NCBI GenBank assembly: GCA_003695705.1
Contig: RFHU01000095.1
Location: 1 to 37,689 of the forward strand
Length of the DNA stretch: 37,689 nt
DNA from: Planctomycetota bacterium
GTDB taxonomy: Bacteria > Planctomycetota > J058
Reading direction: 5' to 3'
Each line of letters starts with the position of its first letter. Positions within the stretch are counted from its first letter, which is position 1. The position numbers and the translations under genes are program-made. Under the pieces are notes generated by a model, which was not told where the DNA came from, did not search any database, and saw only the letters and a program-made list of their open reading frames with translations. This document shows, piece after piece, positions 1 through 8,700 of this stretch.

Positions 1-737
1 AGGAAGAAGGGGAGGACCGCGCGCAGGCGCGCAGGCCAACCGGCCGTGTGGCGCCACTCGCGGGGATCGCCCAGGGCGAGGAGACAGAGGGCGGGGAAGG
101 CCACCGCGTTGCTCAGCTTCACGAGCCCCAGGGCGAGGGCGGCCAGGCTGGCCAGCGCCGCGCGACCGCGCAGGTGCAGGGCCACGGCCGCGGCGAGCAA
201 GGCGGCGCTCTGGGGCTCGGAATAGAACAGGGTCGCGTAGGGCCAGAGGGCCGTGGCCCCGCCGAGGAGGGCTGCGCCCAACGCGGCGCGGCGCGGGCTG
301 GCGTCGAGGGCGCGCAGGGCGAAGAAGGTCGCGAGCACGCACAGGGCCGCCCAGGTGGTGTTCGAAAGGGAGGTCGTGGCCGCCACGAGCTCGGTCCAGC
401 TCGCGCGGTCGGCGCGGGGGACCCCGACCAGCGCCGCCAGGGCGCGCCCGGCGAGGTGATGGGGAAGGGCGAGGAAGGCGCTTCCGGGGCCGTAGGGGGT
501 GTAGGCCTCCCCGTCGAGCCCGCGCCGCCCGAAGAAGGCCGCCTCGGGGAGCTGGGGCACCGAGAGGCGGCCGCGGTCGACCAGGCTCTCGGTCATGAGG
601 TAGACCTCGAACTCGTCGGCCATGCGGTCGACGCGCCCCGAGGCCGTGAGCCAGTAGAGCCCCTGGAAGGCCAGGAAGAGGGCGAGGGGCAGCGCCCAGG
701 CCCTCCCCGCGCCGCGGCTTTCGGCGCCTCCGCTCAC
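1..737 (-). CDS. Polytopic membrane protein, GT-C glycosyltransferase-like (partial)
   Basis: The minus strand is open from a GTG at 737 to the left edge, so the C-terminus is missing. After a short basic N-terminus the translation shows a hydrophobic segment (AWALPLALFLAFQGLYWL), then a periplasm-like loop with DEFEVYLMTESLVDRG and a YTPYGPGSAF motif, followed by several alanine/leucine-rich membrane helices. This order of one helix, an acidic first loop and then many helices resembles GT-C/PMT-type glycosyltransferases that use lipid-linked sugars, but no catalytic motif is certain. The frame stays open upstream of the GTG, so the start is approximate. It lies 76 bp downstream of the carboxylase gene on the same strand. 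Confidence 0.7.
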   Translation of the reverse strand, partial: MSGGAESRGAGRAWALPLALFLAFQGLYWLTASGRVDRMADEFEVYLMTESLVDRGRLSVPQLPEAAFFGRRGLDGEAYTPYGPGSAFLALPHHLAGRALAALVGVPRADRASWTELVAATTSLSNTTWAALCVLATFFALRALDASPRRAALGAALLGGATALWPYATLFYSEPQSAALLAAAVALHLRGRAALASLAALALGLVKLSNAVAFPALCLLALGDPREWRHTAGWPARLRAVLPFF

Positions 738-813
738 GCGGCTCCCTCGCGTCGTCGGGCTCGGACGTGGTCGCGCACGGGCCCCATTGTGCAGGGCGAG
801 AGCACGAGGAGGG

Positions 814-2355
814 TCAAACGGGCCAGACGCCGGTCTTGCGCGCGGGACGTTCGACGGTCTTGTGCTCGGTGTAGGCGAGGGCCTGGCAGAGGACCGCGCG
901 GGTCTCTCGGGGGTCGATCACGTCGTCGATGAGCCCCTGCTCGGCGGGCTTCCAGGGGTCGATGAAGGTCTTGAACTGCTTGACGAGGTCGCGGCGCGCG
1001 GCGGCCGGGTCATCGGCGGCGGCGATGGCCTTGCCGTGGATGATGTTGACCGCGCCCTCGGCCCCCATGAGGCTGCACTCGGCGCTTGGCCAGGCGACGA
1101 TGAGGTCGGGTTCGTAGGCGCGGCCGCACATGACGTAGTAGCCCGCCCCGTAGGCCTTGCGCACGAGCACCGTCAGCTTGGGGACGGTGGCCTGGGAGAC
1201 CGCGTAGAGCATCTTGGCGCCGTGGCGGATGATCCCCGCGCGCTCGACGCGGGAGCCGACCCAAAAGCCAGGAACGTCCTGGAGAAAGACGAGGGGGAGC
1301 TCGAAGGCGTCGCAGAGGGTGATGAAGTGGGCGGCCTTGTCCGCGGCGTCGTTGTCGAGGGCGCCGCCGGCATGGCGCGAGTTGCTGGCCACGATCCCCA
1401 CCGGACGACCGTCGAGACGCGCCAGGCTGCAGAGGAGGGCCTTGCCGAACTCGGCGTGGATGGGGAAGTGCTCGCCGTGGTCGACGATGCACTCGATGAC
1501 CTCGTTCATGTCGAAGCCGTAGCGGACGTCGTCGGGGACGATGTCGAGGAGGCGTTCCTCGCGGCGGTCCGGAGGATCGTCGCAGGGTCGGCGAGGAGGC
1601 TTCTCTCCCGCTCGACTGGGGAAGTAGCCGAGGTAGCTGCGGATGGCCTGGATGCAGCTCTCGTCGTCGGGGAACTCGGCGTGCGCGCAGCCGCTTTCGC
1701 GGGTATGGACGGCGCTGCCGCCGAGCTCCTGCTCGCTCACTTCCTCGCCCACGGCGGCCTTGACGAGCGGCGGGCCCGCGAGGGCCATGGCCCCAACCCC
1801 GCGGACCATGAACACCACGTCGGCGAGGCCGGGGATGTAGGCGGTCCCGGCGATCCCGGGCCCCATGAGCGCGGCCACCTGCGGGACGACGCCCGAGAGG
1901 ATCGCCTGCTCGCGAAACAGCCAGCCGCTGCCGGCGAACTGGCTGCCGGCGGCCTCCTGGATGCGGGCCCCGGCCGAGTCGATGAGCCAGACGATGGGGA
2001 AGCGCTCGCGCAGGCAGAGCTCCCGCAGGCGGGTGACCTTGACCTCGCCCACGGTCCCGATGGAGCCGGCCAGGACGGTGAAGTCGTAGGCCGCGACCCC
2101 CACCGGGCGGCCCTCGACGCGGCCGATGCCCACCACCACACCGTCGGCGGGGGTTTCTTTGCCGCGGAGGAGCGGGTTGGGCAGGTGGCGGGCGAGCTTG
2201 CCGATCTCGAGGAAGCTCCCCTCGTCGCAGAGGAGGGCGACGCGCTCGCGCGCCGTCCGCTTGCCCTGGGCGTGCTGGGCGGCGACGCGCTCGGGTCCGC
2301 CCATGGCCTCGGCCCGGGCGCGGCGCCGTTCGAGTTCCGCCACCCGCTCCCGCAT
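814..2355 (-). CDS. Acyl-CoA carboxylase, carboxyltransferase (beta) subunit
   Basis: This 513-aa protein matches the biotin-dependent carboxyltransferase family (propionyl-, methylcrotonyl- or acetyl-CoA carboxylase beta subunits, usually 510-540 aa). It transfers the carboxyl group from carboxybiotin to an acyl-CoA. Visible family features are the N-terminal helix MRERVAELERRR, the first crotonase-fold half with DFTVLAGSIGTVGEVK and IDSAGARIQEA, and the second half with SRHAGGALDNDAADKAAHF, LQDVPGFWVG and AYGAGYYVMCG. I chose the ATG at 2355 because family members begin with this helix; a GTG at 2397 would add 14 residues. No biotin carboxylase or biotin carrier gene is adjacent, so the partner must be encoded elsewhere and the substrate cannot be fixed. 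Confidence 0.93.
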   Translation of the reverse strand: MRERVAELERRRARAEAMGGPERVAAQHAQGKRTARERVALLCDEGSFLEIGKLARHLPNPLLRGKETPADGVVVGIGRVEGRPVGVAAYDFTVLAGSIGTVGEVKVTRLRELCLRERFPIVWLIDSAGARIQEAAGSQFAGSGWLFREQAILSGVVPQVAALMGPGIAGTAYIPGLADVVFMVRGVGAMALAGPPLVKAAVGEEVSEQELGGSAVHTRESGCAHAEFPDDESCIQAIRSYLGYFPSRAGEKPPRRPCDDPPDRREERLLDIVPDDVRYGFDMNEVIECIVDHGEHFPIHAEFGKALLCSLARLDGRPVGIVASNSRHAGGALDNDAADKAAHFITLCDAFELPLVFLQDVPGFWVGSRVERAGIIRHGAKMLYAVSQATVPKLTVLVRKAYGAGYYVMCGRAYEPDLIVAWPSAECSLMGAEGAVNIIHGKAIAAADDPAAARRDLVKQFKTFIDPWKPAEQGLIDDVIDPRETRAVLCQALAYTEHKTVERPARKTGVWPV

Positions 2356-2530
2356 GCTCCCGCCCTTTCGCTCGCCCGTCACCGCCACCTCCCGCACCGA
2401 CCTGCGGGCGCCCGCGAGGCCTCGACCTTCGCTGCGCAGCGTCCGCTCGCGGAGGGATTGTTTCGCCGCGGGAGGGAACCATCAACGAGGAGCCGCCGAG
2501 AAGAAGGTGCGCAGCAAGATCTGGGTACGC

Positions 2531-2545
2531 GGGAACGGTGTTCCC
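2531..2545. promoter_or_regulatory. Perfect inverted repeat, candidate operator
   Basis: GGGAAC-GGT-GTTCCC is a perfect 6-bp inverted repeat with a 3-bp spacer. It sits between the divergent carboxylase (start 2355) and prepilin-like (start 2629) genes, where a dimeric repressor could act on either one. No regulator gene is adjacent. A chance palindrome is possible in GC-rich DNA. Confidence 0.35.
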
Positions 2546-2628
2546 ACGGCAGCCGAGGTCACAAAGGAGTTAGCAGAGGACCGCCGTTTGCAGACCCGTG
2601 ACCGCAGCCGACCAGGGAGGGGGTTGGA

Positions 2629-3234
2629 ATGAGCCGGCGGCAGCGCGCGCGAGCCCGCTTCTCGCTCTTGGAAATGGTCTCTTGCCTCGCCCTTTGCGGC
2701 GGGGCCGCCGCGGCGCTCGCCGCCATGAGCCCGCCGCGCGCCCGCGAGGCCCGCCGAGCGTCCATGCCCCACCGTGAGCGCGCCCTCGCGCGCGCCGCCG
2801 CGAACGAGCGTCTGGCGTCCTTGCTGGCGCTGCCCCGCGCGCGCCTGCCCGAAGCCTGCGCCGGGGCGCGAGGCGCCTTCGCCGTGCCGGGCCTGCGCCC
2901 GGCCACGCCGGGCCAGGCCGTGGGCAGCACCGAACTGCTGCGGACCGGGGAGCGGAGCTCGGTGGTGGTGCGGGTGGTGTGGCGCTCGGCCGACGGCCGG
3001 GCCGACCGCCTCGAGCTCCGTCGCCGCCTCGAGCCGAAGGCGCCCGCTGCGGATCGCGCGCAGACGGCCGCGGCGGCCCGCGCCGCTCCGCGGTGCGCCG
3101 ATCTCCCCTACGACGTGGACGCCGCCACCCTCCTCACCAGCGGCTGGGCGCTCCTGCTCCTCTGCGCGCTCGCCTGCGGCCTGCGGGCGCGTCCGCCGCG
3201 CCCCACCGCCTCCCCCGCCACGGCCGGCGCCTGA
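2629..3234 (+). CDS. Prepilin-like small membrane protein
   Basis: A 201-aa protein starting at ATG behind a purine-rich AGGGAGGGGG site. Residues 11-17 read FSLLEMV, the signature of the type IV pilin/pseudopilin N-terminus with Glu at +5, followed by a hydrophobic alpha-helix (residues 16-33). The basic leader is MSRRQRARAR, but the residue before the cleavage site is Arg rather than the usual Gly. A second hydrophobic stretch at about 166-184 (LLTSGWALLLLCALACGL) would be a C-terminal membrane anchor, which ordinary pilins lack. The middle is Arg/Ala-rich with a short beta-like segment (SSVVVRVVWRSADGR). No other pilus genes are nearby. It could be a divergent pseudopilin or simply a two-helix membrane protein with a chance motif. 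Confidence 0.65.
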   Translation: MSRRQRARARFSLLEMVSCLALCGGAAAALAAMSPPRAREARRASMPHRERALARAAANERLASLLALPRARLPEACAGARGAFAVPGLRPATPGQAVGSTELLRTGERSSVVVRVVWRSADGRADRLELRRRLEPKAPAADRAQTAAAARAAPRCADLPYDVDAATLLTSGWALLLLCALACGLRARPPRPTASPATAGA

Positions 3235-3296
3235 GGCGCCCCCCGCTTCGGTGCGCCGGGGGCTTGTGTGTCGTTCACCCATGTCGGACCTCCTCG

Positions 3297-3911
3297 TTAG
3301 GAGGAACGGCGTGAGTGGACTCCGGGAGAGGGTCGCCGCGAGCGTGAAGCCCGTTGGCCGGATCCCGTAGCCCCACACCAGGTCGAGCTCCTCGACCGAG
3401 GGGGAGACGCCGAGCGCGAGGAGTGCGCCGCCTCCCCCGGCCAGCGGCGCCCAGATCCAGGGTCGGCGCAGGCGACCTCTGCGCGCGAGGAGCGCCACCC
3501 CCGTCCAAGCGGCGCAAGGGAGGCCGAAACGCAACAGCGAGAAGCCGTAGGGTGCCGGCGCCCGAGGCGCCTGAGCGAGGTATTCGAGGGAGTCCGCCAG
3601 CGCCTCGAGGGGAGTCCTCCCGATGCCGAGGCTCGCTCCCCAGAACGTCGCCGCGAGCGCGACCCACCAGGCGCCGCAGATCGCCAACGGCACGGCGAGC
3701 GGACGCCACCGCTCCCGGAGACGCACGCCCCGTTCGGGGGCCAGGGCCGCGAAGGCGCACCAGCCGCTCGTCGTCGCGGGAAGGGCGCCCGCGCGGCCTC
3801 GGCCCGGATCGTCCAGCCCCACATGCGCTCCAGGAGCGCGGCCCGGACGCCCAAGATCAAAGCGCCAAGCAGGCCGCCCAGCAGCGCGCCGAGGAAAGCG
3901 CGCAAGGCCAT
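3297..3911 (-). pseudogene. Frameshifted paralogue of the adjacent membrane protein
   Basis: From ATG 3911 the first frame encodes a helix, MALRAFLGALLGGLLGALI, aligning with GLLGAVLGGLGGGVALL of the neighbouring 266-aa protein. Somewhere around 3770-3825 the similarity moves to another frame: GWCAFAALAPERGVRLRERW matches GVWSGLAALTVELGVRLPWP, and later FWGASLGIGRTPLEALADSL and APYGFSLLRFGLPCAAWTG match FWAEGLARGRSMVEVLDEFL and DADGFSLVAGCVGLPFLAWT. The second frame then has no stop until well inside the next gene, so a second lesion near 3300 is likely; the first frame stops at 3297. I infer a tandem duplicate that has decayed, or a sequencing indel. The endpoints are approximate. Confidence 0.65.
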
Positions 3912-3927
3912 GCGGCGCGCCGGGAGC

Positions 3928-3987
3928 GCCGCGCTCGAGTCCGCCGCGCTCGAGTCCGCCGCGCTCGAGTCCGCCGCGCTCGAGTCC
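3928..3987. repeat. Four perfect tandem copies of a 15-bp unit
   Basis: The unit GCCGCGCTCGAGTCC is repeated four times without mismatch. It lies just upstream of the ATG at 3911 of the frameshifted membrane gene. Read on the minus strand in that gene's first frame it gives a DSSAA repeat, so it may belong to an extended N-terminus (for example from an upstream GTG). Each unit contains a CTCGAG palindrome. Slippage could change the copy number in steps of five codons. Confidence 0.95.
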
Positions 3988-4113
3988 AGGACGGAGAGTC
4001 TACCCGTTCGCGTTCGCGTCCGGCGCACGGAGAACAGGGCCCGCGACCGAACCGCGGGGCCGCCGGGCCCGCGGAAGCGGATTCCACGGCGGCGCGGACC
4101 CCTCGGTCCGCGC

Positions 4114-4914
4114 CTACGCCTCGGGGGCAGGCCCTTCGTCCTCTCCCGGAGGATCCTCCAACCCGTCGGGCGTCGGCGCGGACCCGGCGGGCGCCGACGG
4201 CCCGAGGGCCGGCGGGTCGAGGCCCCGCCGGCGACGCCAACGCGCGCGGAGGCGCTCCTCGACACGCGGGACCAGGCCCAAGCCCCCGCAGGCCCCCGCC
4301 GGGGCCAGGAGGAAGAGCACGAGCAGGCTCCCCCAGTCGGAGACGTACCGCTCGACCGCGACCAAAAAGAGAAAGGCCGCGAGACCTCCTCCGGCGCCGG
4401 CCAACGGGTGCCAAAGCGAGGGCCACCTGCGTCCCGCCGAGCGCTCCACCAGCGCCGGCAGCGTCCAAGCGAGGAAGGGGAGCCCCACGCAACCGGCGAC
4501 CAGCGAGAAGCCGTCCGCGTCACGGCCCATGCGGGCCACGAAGCGCAAGAACTCGTCGAGCACCTCGACCATGCTCCTTCCCCGCGCGAGCCCCTCCGCC
4601 CAGAACGCGGCGGCCGCGCAGGCGAGGAAGGCGGTGGAGGCGACGACGGGCGGTGCGAAGAGGCGCCAGGGCCAGGGGAGGCGAACGCCGAGCTCGACGG
4701 TTAGGGCGGCCAACCCGCTCCAGACGCCCAGCACCGCGAGGACGACGAACGCGACCACCGCGAATTCCCACGCCCCTCCAATCGCAGTGTTTCCCGGCGC
4801 CGCGAGCAAGAGCCAGCAGAGCAGGGCTACGCCTCCGCCGAGTCCTCCCAGCACCGCTCCGAGGAGGCCGCGGGAGGCGACGCGGTGGGCGGGGAGGGGA
4901 GCGGGCTCGCGCAT
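4114..4914 (-). CDS. Multi-pass membrane protein of unknown function
   Basis: A 266-aa protein from ATG 4914, preceded by GAGGGG. It has about six hydrophobic segments: roughly 15-38, 46-72, 86-104, 140-156, 170-188 and 196-213. Between helices 3 and 4 is a soluble loop, GRSMVEVLDEFLRFVARMGR. The last 50 residues are an Arg-rich patch followed by a Pro/Ala/Glu-rich tail that is probably cytoplasmic. I recognise no family. The gene just downstream on the same strand is a decayed paralogue with the same helix order, so a tandem duplication took place here. It is divergent from the zinc-ribbon gene, with only 44 bp between the starts. Confidence 0.8.
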   Translation of the reverse strand: MREPAPLPAHRVASRGLLGAVLGGLGGGVALLCWLLLAAPGNTAIGGAWEFAVVAFVVLAVLGVWSGLAALTVELGVRLPWPWRLFAPPVVASTAFLACAAAAFWAEGLARGRSMVEVLDEFLRFVARMGRDADGFSLVAGCVGLPFLAWTLPALVERSAGRRWPSLWHPLAGAGGGLAAFLFLVAVERYVSDWGSLLVLFLLAPAGACGGLGLVPRVEERLRARWRRRRGLDPPALGPSAPAGSAPTPDGLEDPPGEDEGPAPEA

Positions 4915-4958
4915 GCCCCTCAGTGTAGATAAGCTCGCCCCGCCGAGAAGGAGGCTCC

Positions 4959-5318
4959 ATGGACTGCGCCGCCTGCCACGGGAGCATGGAGGAAGTCGAG
5001 GTCGACGGAGTGACCATCGACCGCTGCACGGCGTGCGGCGGGGTGTGGCTCGACGACGGCGAAGCCGAGGAGCTCGCCCAGGCGGCGAGCGAGGACGAGA
5101 ACCCCCTTCTCGCTCAGAAGCTGCGCGTCCTGCGCGAGTGGAAGGTCGCCGAGGCGGAGCCCGCGCCCGTCGTCGATCGTCGCTGCCCGCGCTGCGACGA
5201 AGCGATGCAGCGGGTCCACTACAAGGGGACGCCAGGGCTTCTCGTGGAGCGCTGCCCGCGCCACTGCGGCCTCTACCTCGACAAGGGGGAGCTGGAGAAG
5301 GTCCGCCTCCTCGGCTGA
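4959..5318 (+). CDS. Double zinc-ribbon protein (zf-TFIIB type)
   Basis: A 119-aa soluble protein starting at ATG 4959 behind AAGGAGG. It contains two copies of the zf-TFIIB-like ribbon. The first uses C3-x2-C6 and C23-x2-C26, followed by GGVWLDDGEAEEL. The second uses C76-x2-C79 and C99-x3-C103, followed by GLYLDKGELEKV. Each copy ends with the family's Leu-Asp-x-Gly-Glu helix start. The function of such proteins is generally unknown; zinc binding is expected from the cysteine spacing. A hairpin follows the stop directly, so it is probably transcribed alone. Confidence 0.88.
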   Translation: MDCAACHGSMEEVEVDGVTIDRCTACGGVWLDDGEAEELAQAASEDENPLLAQKLRVLREWKVAEAEPAPVVDRRCPRCDEAMQRVHYKGTPGLLVERCPRHCGLYLDKGELEKVRLLG

Positions 5319-5319
5319 G

Positions 5320-5339
5320 GGCCGGCCGAAGAGCCGGCC
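5320..5339 (+). terminator. GC-rich hairpin after the zinc-ribbon gene
   Basis: GGCCGGC and GCCGGCC form a perfect 7-bp stem around a CGAAGA loop, one base after the stop codon ending at 5318. No T-run follows, so intrinsic termination is uncertain. It separates the zinc-ribbon gene from the giant-protein operon. Confidence 0.45.
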
Positions 5340-5419
5340 GTCCTGGAGCGCTTGCGGTCGCGACGAGCGCCCTCTAGGTTCGCTCCTTCGAGCCGTTCCG
5401 CGACGGAGGATCCTCGCTC

Positions 5420-5755
5420 ATGCTGGTGATACGGGACGAGCAGTGGCGCGCGTTCGAGGAGGACGTCCCCGCCCGCGTCGAGGACCGCCTCGTGCGGGCG
5501 GTCCTCGACGCCTGGCCCGAGGCCTGCGCGCCGCTCGGTCGCTCGGGGACGCGCGCGCGGGTGCGGCGGGCCCTGGAGCGCGCGAGGGAACTCGGCTTCG
5601 AAGGCTTCGAGGAACGAGCCCGCTTCGTCCACCTCGATTTCCTGGCCGGCCAAGGCTTCGAGCGCGAGACGAAGTGGGGTCGGAGCATCATGGGCTGGGA
5701 CGCGGACGCGCGCACCAAGCTCGCCGCCCTCGAGCGGGCGGCCGCCGAAGCCTAG
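5420..5755 (+). CDS. Small helical protein resembling T6SS-effector-locus small proteins
   Basis: A 111-aa soluble protein with ATG 5420 placed 9 nt after GGAGGA. The N-terminal pattern MLVIRDEQWRAFEED, the central WPEACAPLG, then RVRRALERARELGF and FVHLDFLAGQGFE recall a family of about 100 residues that, from memory, recurs beside VgrG, PAAR or effector genes in proteobacterial and myxobacterial T6SS loci. These proteins look all-helical and their function is unresolved. The gene is 34 bp upstream of the 3622-aa gene in the same direction, so the two are probably co-transcribed, and it may act as a chaperone or accessory factor for the giant product. The family assignment is from remembered pattern, not a search. 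Confidence 0.72.
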   Translation: MLVIRDEQWRAFEEDVPARVEDRLVRAVLDAWPEACAPLGRSGTRARVRRALERARELGFEGFEERARFVHLDFLAGQGFERETKWGRSIMGWDADARTKLAALERAAAEA

Positions 5756-5789
5756 GGGCCCCGGGGCCAGAGAGAAGAGCAAGAGCGCC

Positions 5790-8700
5790 ATGGGGAACCA
5801 CGTGCTGTCCTTTCGCTCCTTGAGCGACGACCAGCAAAACGTCTTCGTCGGCCAGGAGATCCGCCTCAAGTTCGGCTTCGACCGCCGGGCCGGGAAGAAG
5901 CGCTCGGTCAAGGTCAAGGGGACCGGGAGCGCCCCCGAGCGCGACTACCGGATTCACGGCTCGGAGGTCTACACCTACACCCCGAGCGCCGCCGGGAGCT
6001 ACACCTTTACCCTCGAGGCGGGCTCCAGCAACAGCGAGGGGGTCAGCGTCTCCCCCTCGGGCGGCCGCGCGAGCGTCACCGTCCACGAGAAGCTGAAGCT
6101 CGCCGTCGCCCGCGTCGAGCAGGGTTCGAACACCAGCGGCCCCTACGCCCTCGGCACGGCCAAGGTCGTGCTCGAGCGCAAGGACACGGGCACCTGGTAC
6201 CCCAGCGCCGGCGTCAAGGTCGAACTCCGCGGCGCTGGGCTCAAGCGGTCCGTGACGCACGTCCTGAAGAGCGCCGGCGACCTCGAGGTCGAGGTCGAGC
6301 TGGCTCGGGAGGGGGAGTTCACGCTCCAGGTCGTCCCCAAGCGGAGCGAGGAGGTCGAGGGGAGCGCCGCGACCGACCTGCGGGTGGTGCTCCCCAAACT
6401 CTCGGTCGTCGCGGTGAAGCGCGCCGCGGGAAGCCCCGACCTCGGGGACGGCGTCCACGTCCTCGGGACGGCCAAGGCCGTGATCGAGGTGGACGACGTC
6501 AAGGCGGTCGCCCAGCCCTCGCGCGCCAAGTTCGAGCTACGGCATCCCGGGCTGAAGCGCTCGGTCGAGGCGCGGGTCCCCGACCGCGACTCCTTGAGCG
6601 GGAGCCGCTTCGAGGTCGAGCTCCCTCTCCGCAAACCGACCGACCACCCCGAGGAGCTCCGGATCGAGGCCCTCTCGCGCTGCGAGGTCGACGCGAACGC
6701 CTCGGCGCCCCGGGTCAAGGTCGAGGCGCCCAAGGCGTCCTTCGACCACAGCTCCGGCGAGGAGCTCGTCTTCGCCGATGCGAACTCCGCCAAGCTGAAG
6801 GTCAAGCTCAGCTACCCCGCCCCCGACAAGGGGGTCAAGGTCAAGCTCCTCTCGGATCGGTTCAAGGGAGGCAAGCCCCAGGAGGTGCGGATCCCCGAGG
6901 GCAAGGGCCATCCCAACGCCCACGAGGTCGCGCTCACACGCCTGACCGACGCCTTCGCCTCGCCGCAGGGGGTGAGCCTCCGCGCGGGCGAGGGCTCGCT
7001 CCTCGACCCCGAGGGAGTGAACCGGGTGAGCGTGCAGCTCCACCCCACCGTCGCCTTCGCCGAGCCCTGGGTCGATCCCGAGGGCCCGCACCGCGCGGGG
7101 CAGCAGGTGACCTTCAAGCTCCAGCTCACGGGCCCCGTCCCCAGCGGCGGGGCGCAGCTCTCCCTGGCCTGCTCCGGCTTCGCCTCCTCGCCCCACGCCT
7201 TCTCCCTCCCCGCGGGGAAGGAGGGAGTGGTCGACGTCGGTCCGGTCGAACTCAAGGCGCTCTCCGGATCGAGCAAGCAGACCGACGCCACGCTCGACGT
7301 CACGAGCGGCTCCTTGCGCCTCGGCGAGCGCAAGACCCAGAAGCTGACCATCGAGGACTCCGGACAGCCGGTGAGCTTCCCCGCGGAGGGCTGGATCGAG
7401 CCGGTCCTCGAGCCCAACAAGCACTACCGCGTGGGCGACAAGGTCACCGTCACGCTGCGCCTTCCCGAGGCCGCGGAGTCCGAGGTCGAGGTCACCCTCA
7501 AGAGCCCGCTTTTGGGTGGAGACGTGCAGGCCAAGATCCCCGCCGGGCAGCAAGAGGCGCGGGTGGAGCTGGTCTTCGACAAGGCGGGCGAGAAGCAGCC
7601 GCTGCGGATCGAGCCCGGGAACAACGCCCTCGGCGGCGAACGGACCGAACAGAAGCTCACCGTGCGCGACGCGCGCCGGCTGCGCTTCTCGAGCACCTGG
7701 ATCAAGCCCAAGGGGCCCCATCACGCCGACCAGGAGGTCGAGGTCGTGGTGCGCCTGGTCAAGCGGCTGCACGGACGCTGGCAGCACGCCCAGGCGAGCC
7801 GCAGCGAGCCGGTCGGCTACCTCGTCGCGCCCATGAGCTGGAAAGGCGACGCGCCCTGCTTCGTGACCTCCTCGGAACGCTGGCGCACCGAATCCCGCGG
7901 CTCGACGGTCGGGATCGTGCTCGAGTCCACCCAGGGCGAGAGCGAGATCCGCGTCCCCTTGACGCTCAAGTCGCTCGCGGACCTCGGCCTGACCGACCAG
8001 GAGAAGGAAGTCACCTTCTCGCTCCAGGCCCTCGACTCGTCCCCCCCCGCGACCCTCTCGTCGACCTCCTCCGAGGTGCAGAAGAAGCTGAAGCTCGAGC
8101 CCTACCCGCTGATCGCCTGGGCCAAGAAGCCCTTCGCCTCGGCGCCCCTGGGCACCCTCGACGGGCAGCCGGACCGCTGGGTGTTCAATCCCCAGGACGC
8201 CGCCGAGCTGCGGGTCGATCTCGAGCGGGAGTCCTTTCGCGACGCCACCGCCGAGCTCTCCTCGCCGGCCTTCGGCGACGAGGGGGGGAACCCCAAGACC
8301 TTCCCGGTGCGCTGGAAGAAGGGCAAGAAGCGCTCGGAGCCGGTGAACGTGGTCTTCGCGAAGCCCGGGGACTACGAGATCGTGGTTCGGGCCTGCGACG
8401 GGGTGCGGACCGAGGACCAGGCCCAGCGCAAGCTCAAGGTGCACGTGCAGGCGGGCACGCGGGTCGGCTTCCCCGAGGGAGACGACTGGTTCGACCGCCG
8501 CCCGCCCTTCCGCCAGGGCGACAAGGCGAAGATCCGGCTCAAGACCGCGGGGCCCGACAGCACGTGGGCCGCGGGCTCCAGCGAGCAGGCAGGGATCAAG
8601 CTCATCTCGCGGCTCTTCAGCAGCGACGGGAAGGAGCGCAAGGAGCTCCTCGTCGACGTTTCCCGGGACGCCTGGGCCCAGGGGACCTACGAGCACGAGG

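Noticed and set aside
48-932. A 294-aa plus-strand reading frame at the left edge
   Set aside because: It is rich in Gly, Glu, Ala and Arg without structure and lies antisense to the membrane protein and carboxylase, whose translations are clearly protein-like.
2482-3300. Continuation of the frameshifted membrane gene antisense through the prepilin-like gene
   Set aside because: The translation turns into low-complexity Gly/Arg/Ala sequence beyond about 3280, and the opposite strand has a gene with a good ribosome binding site.
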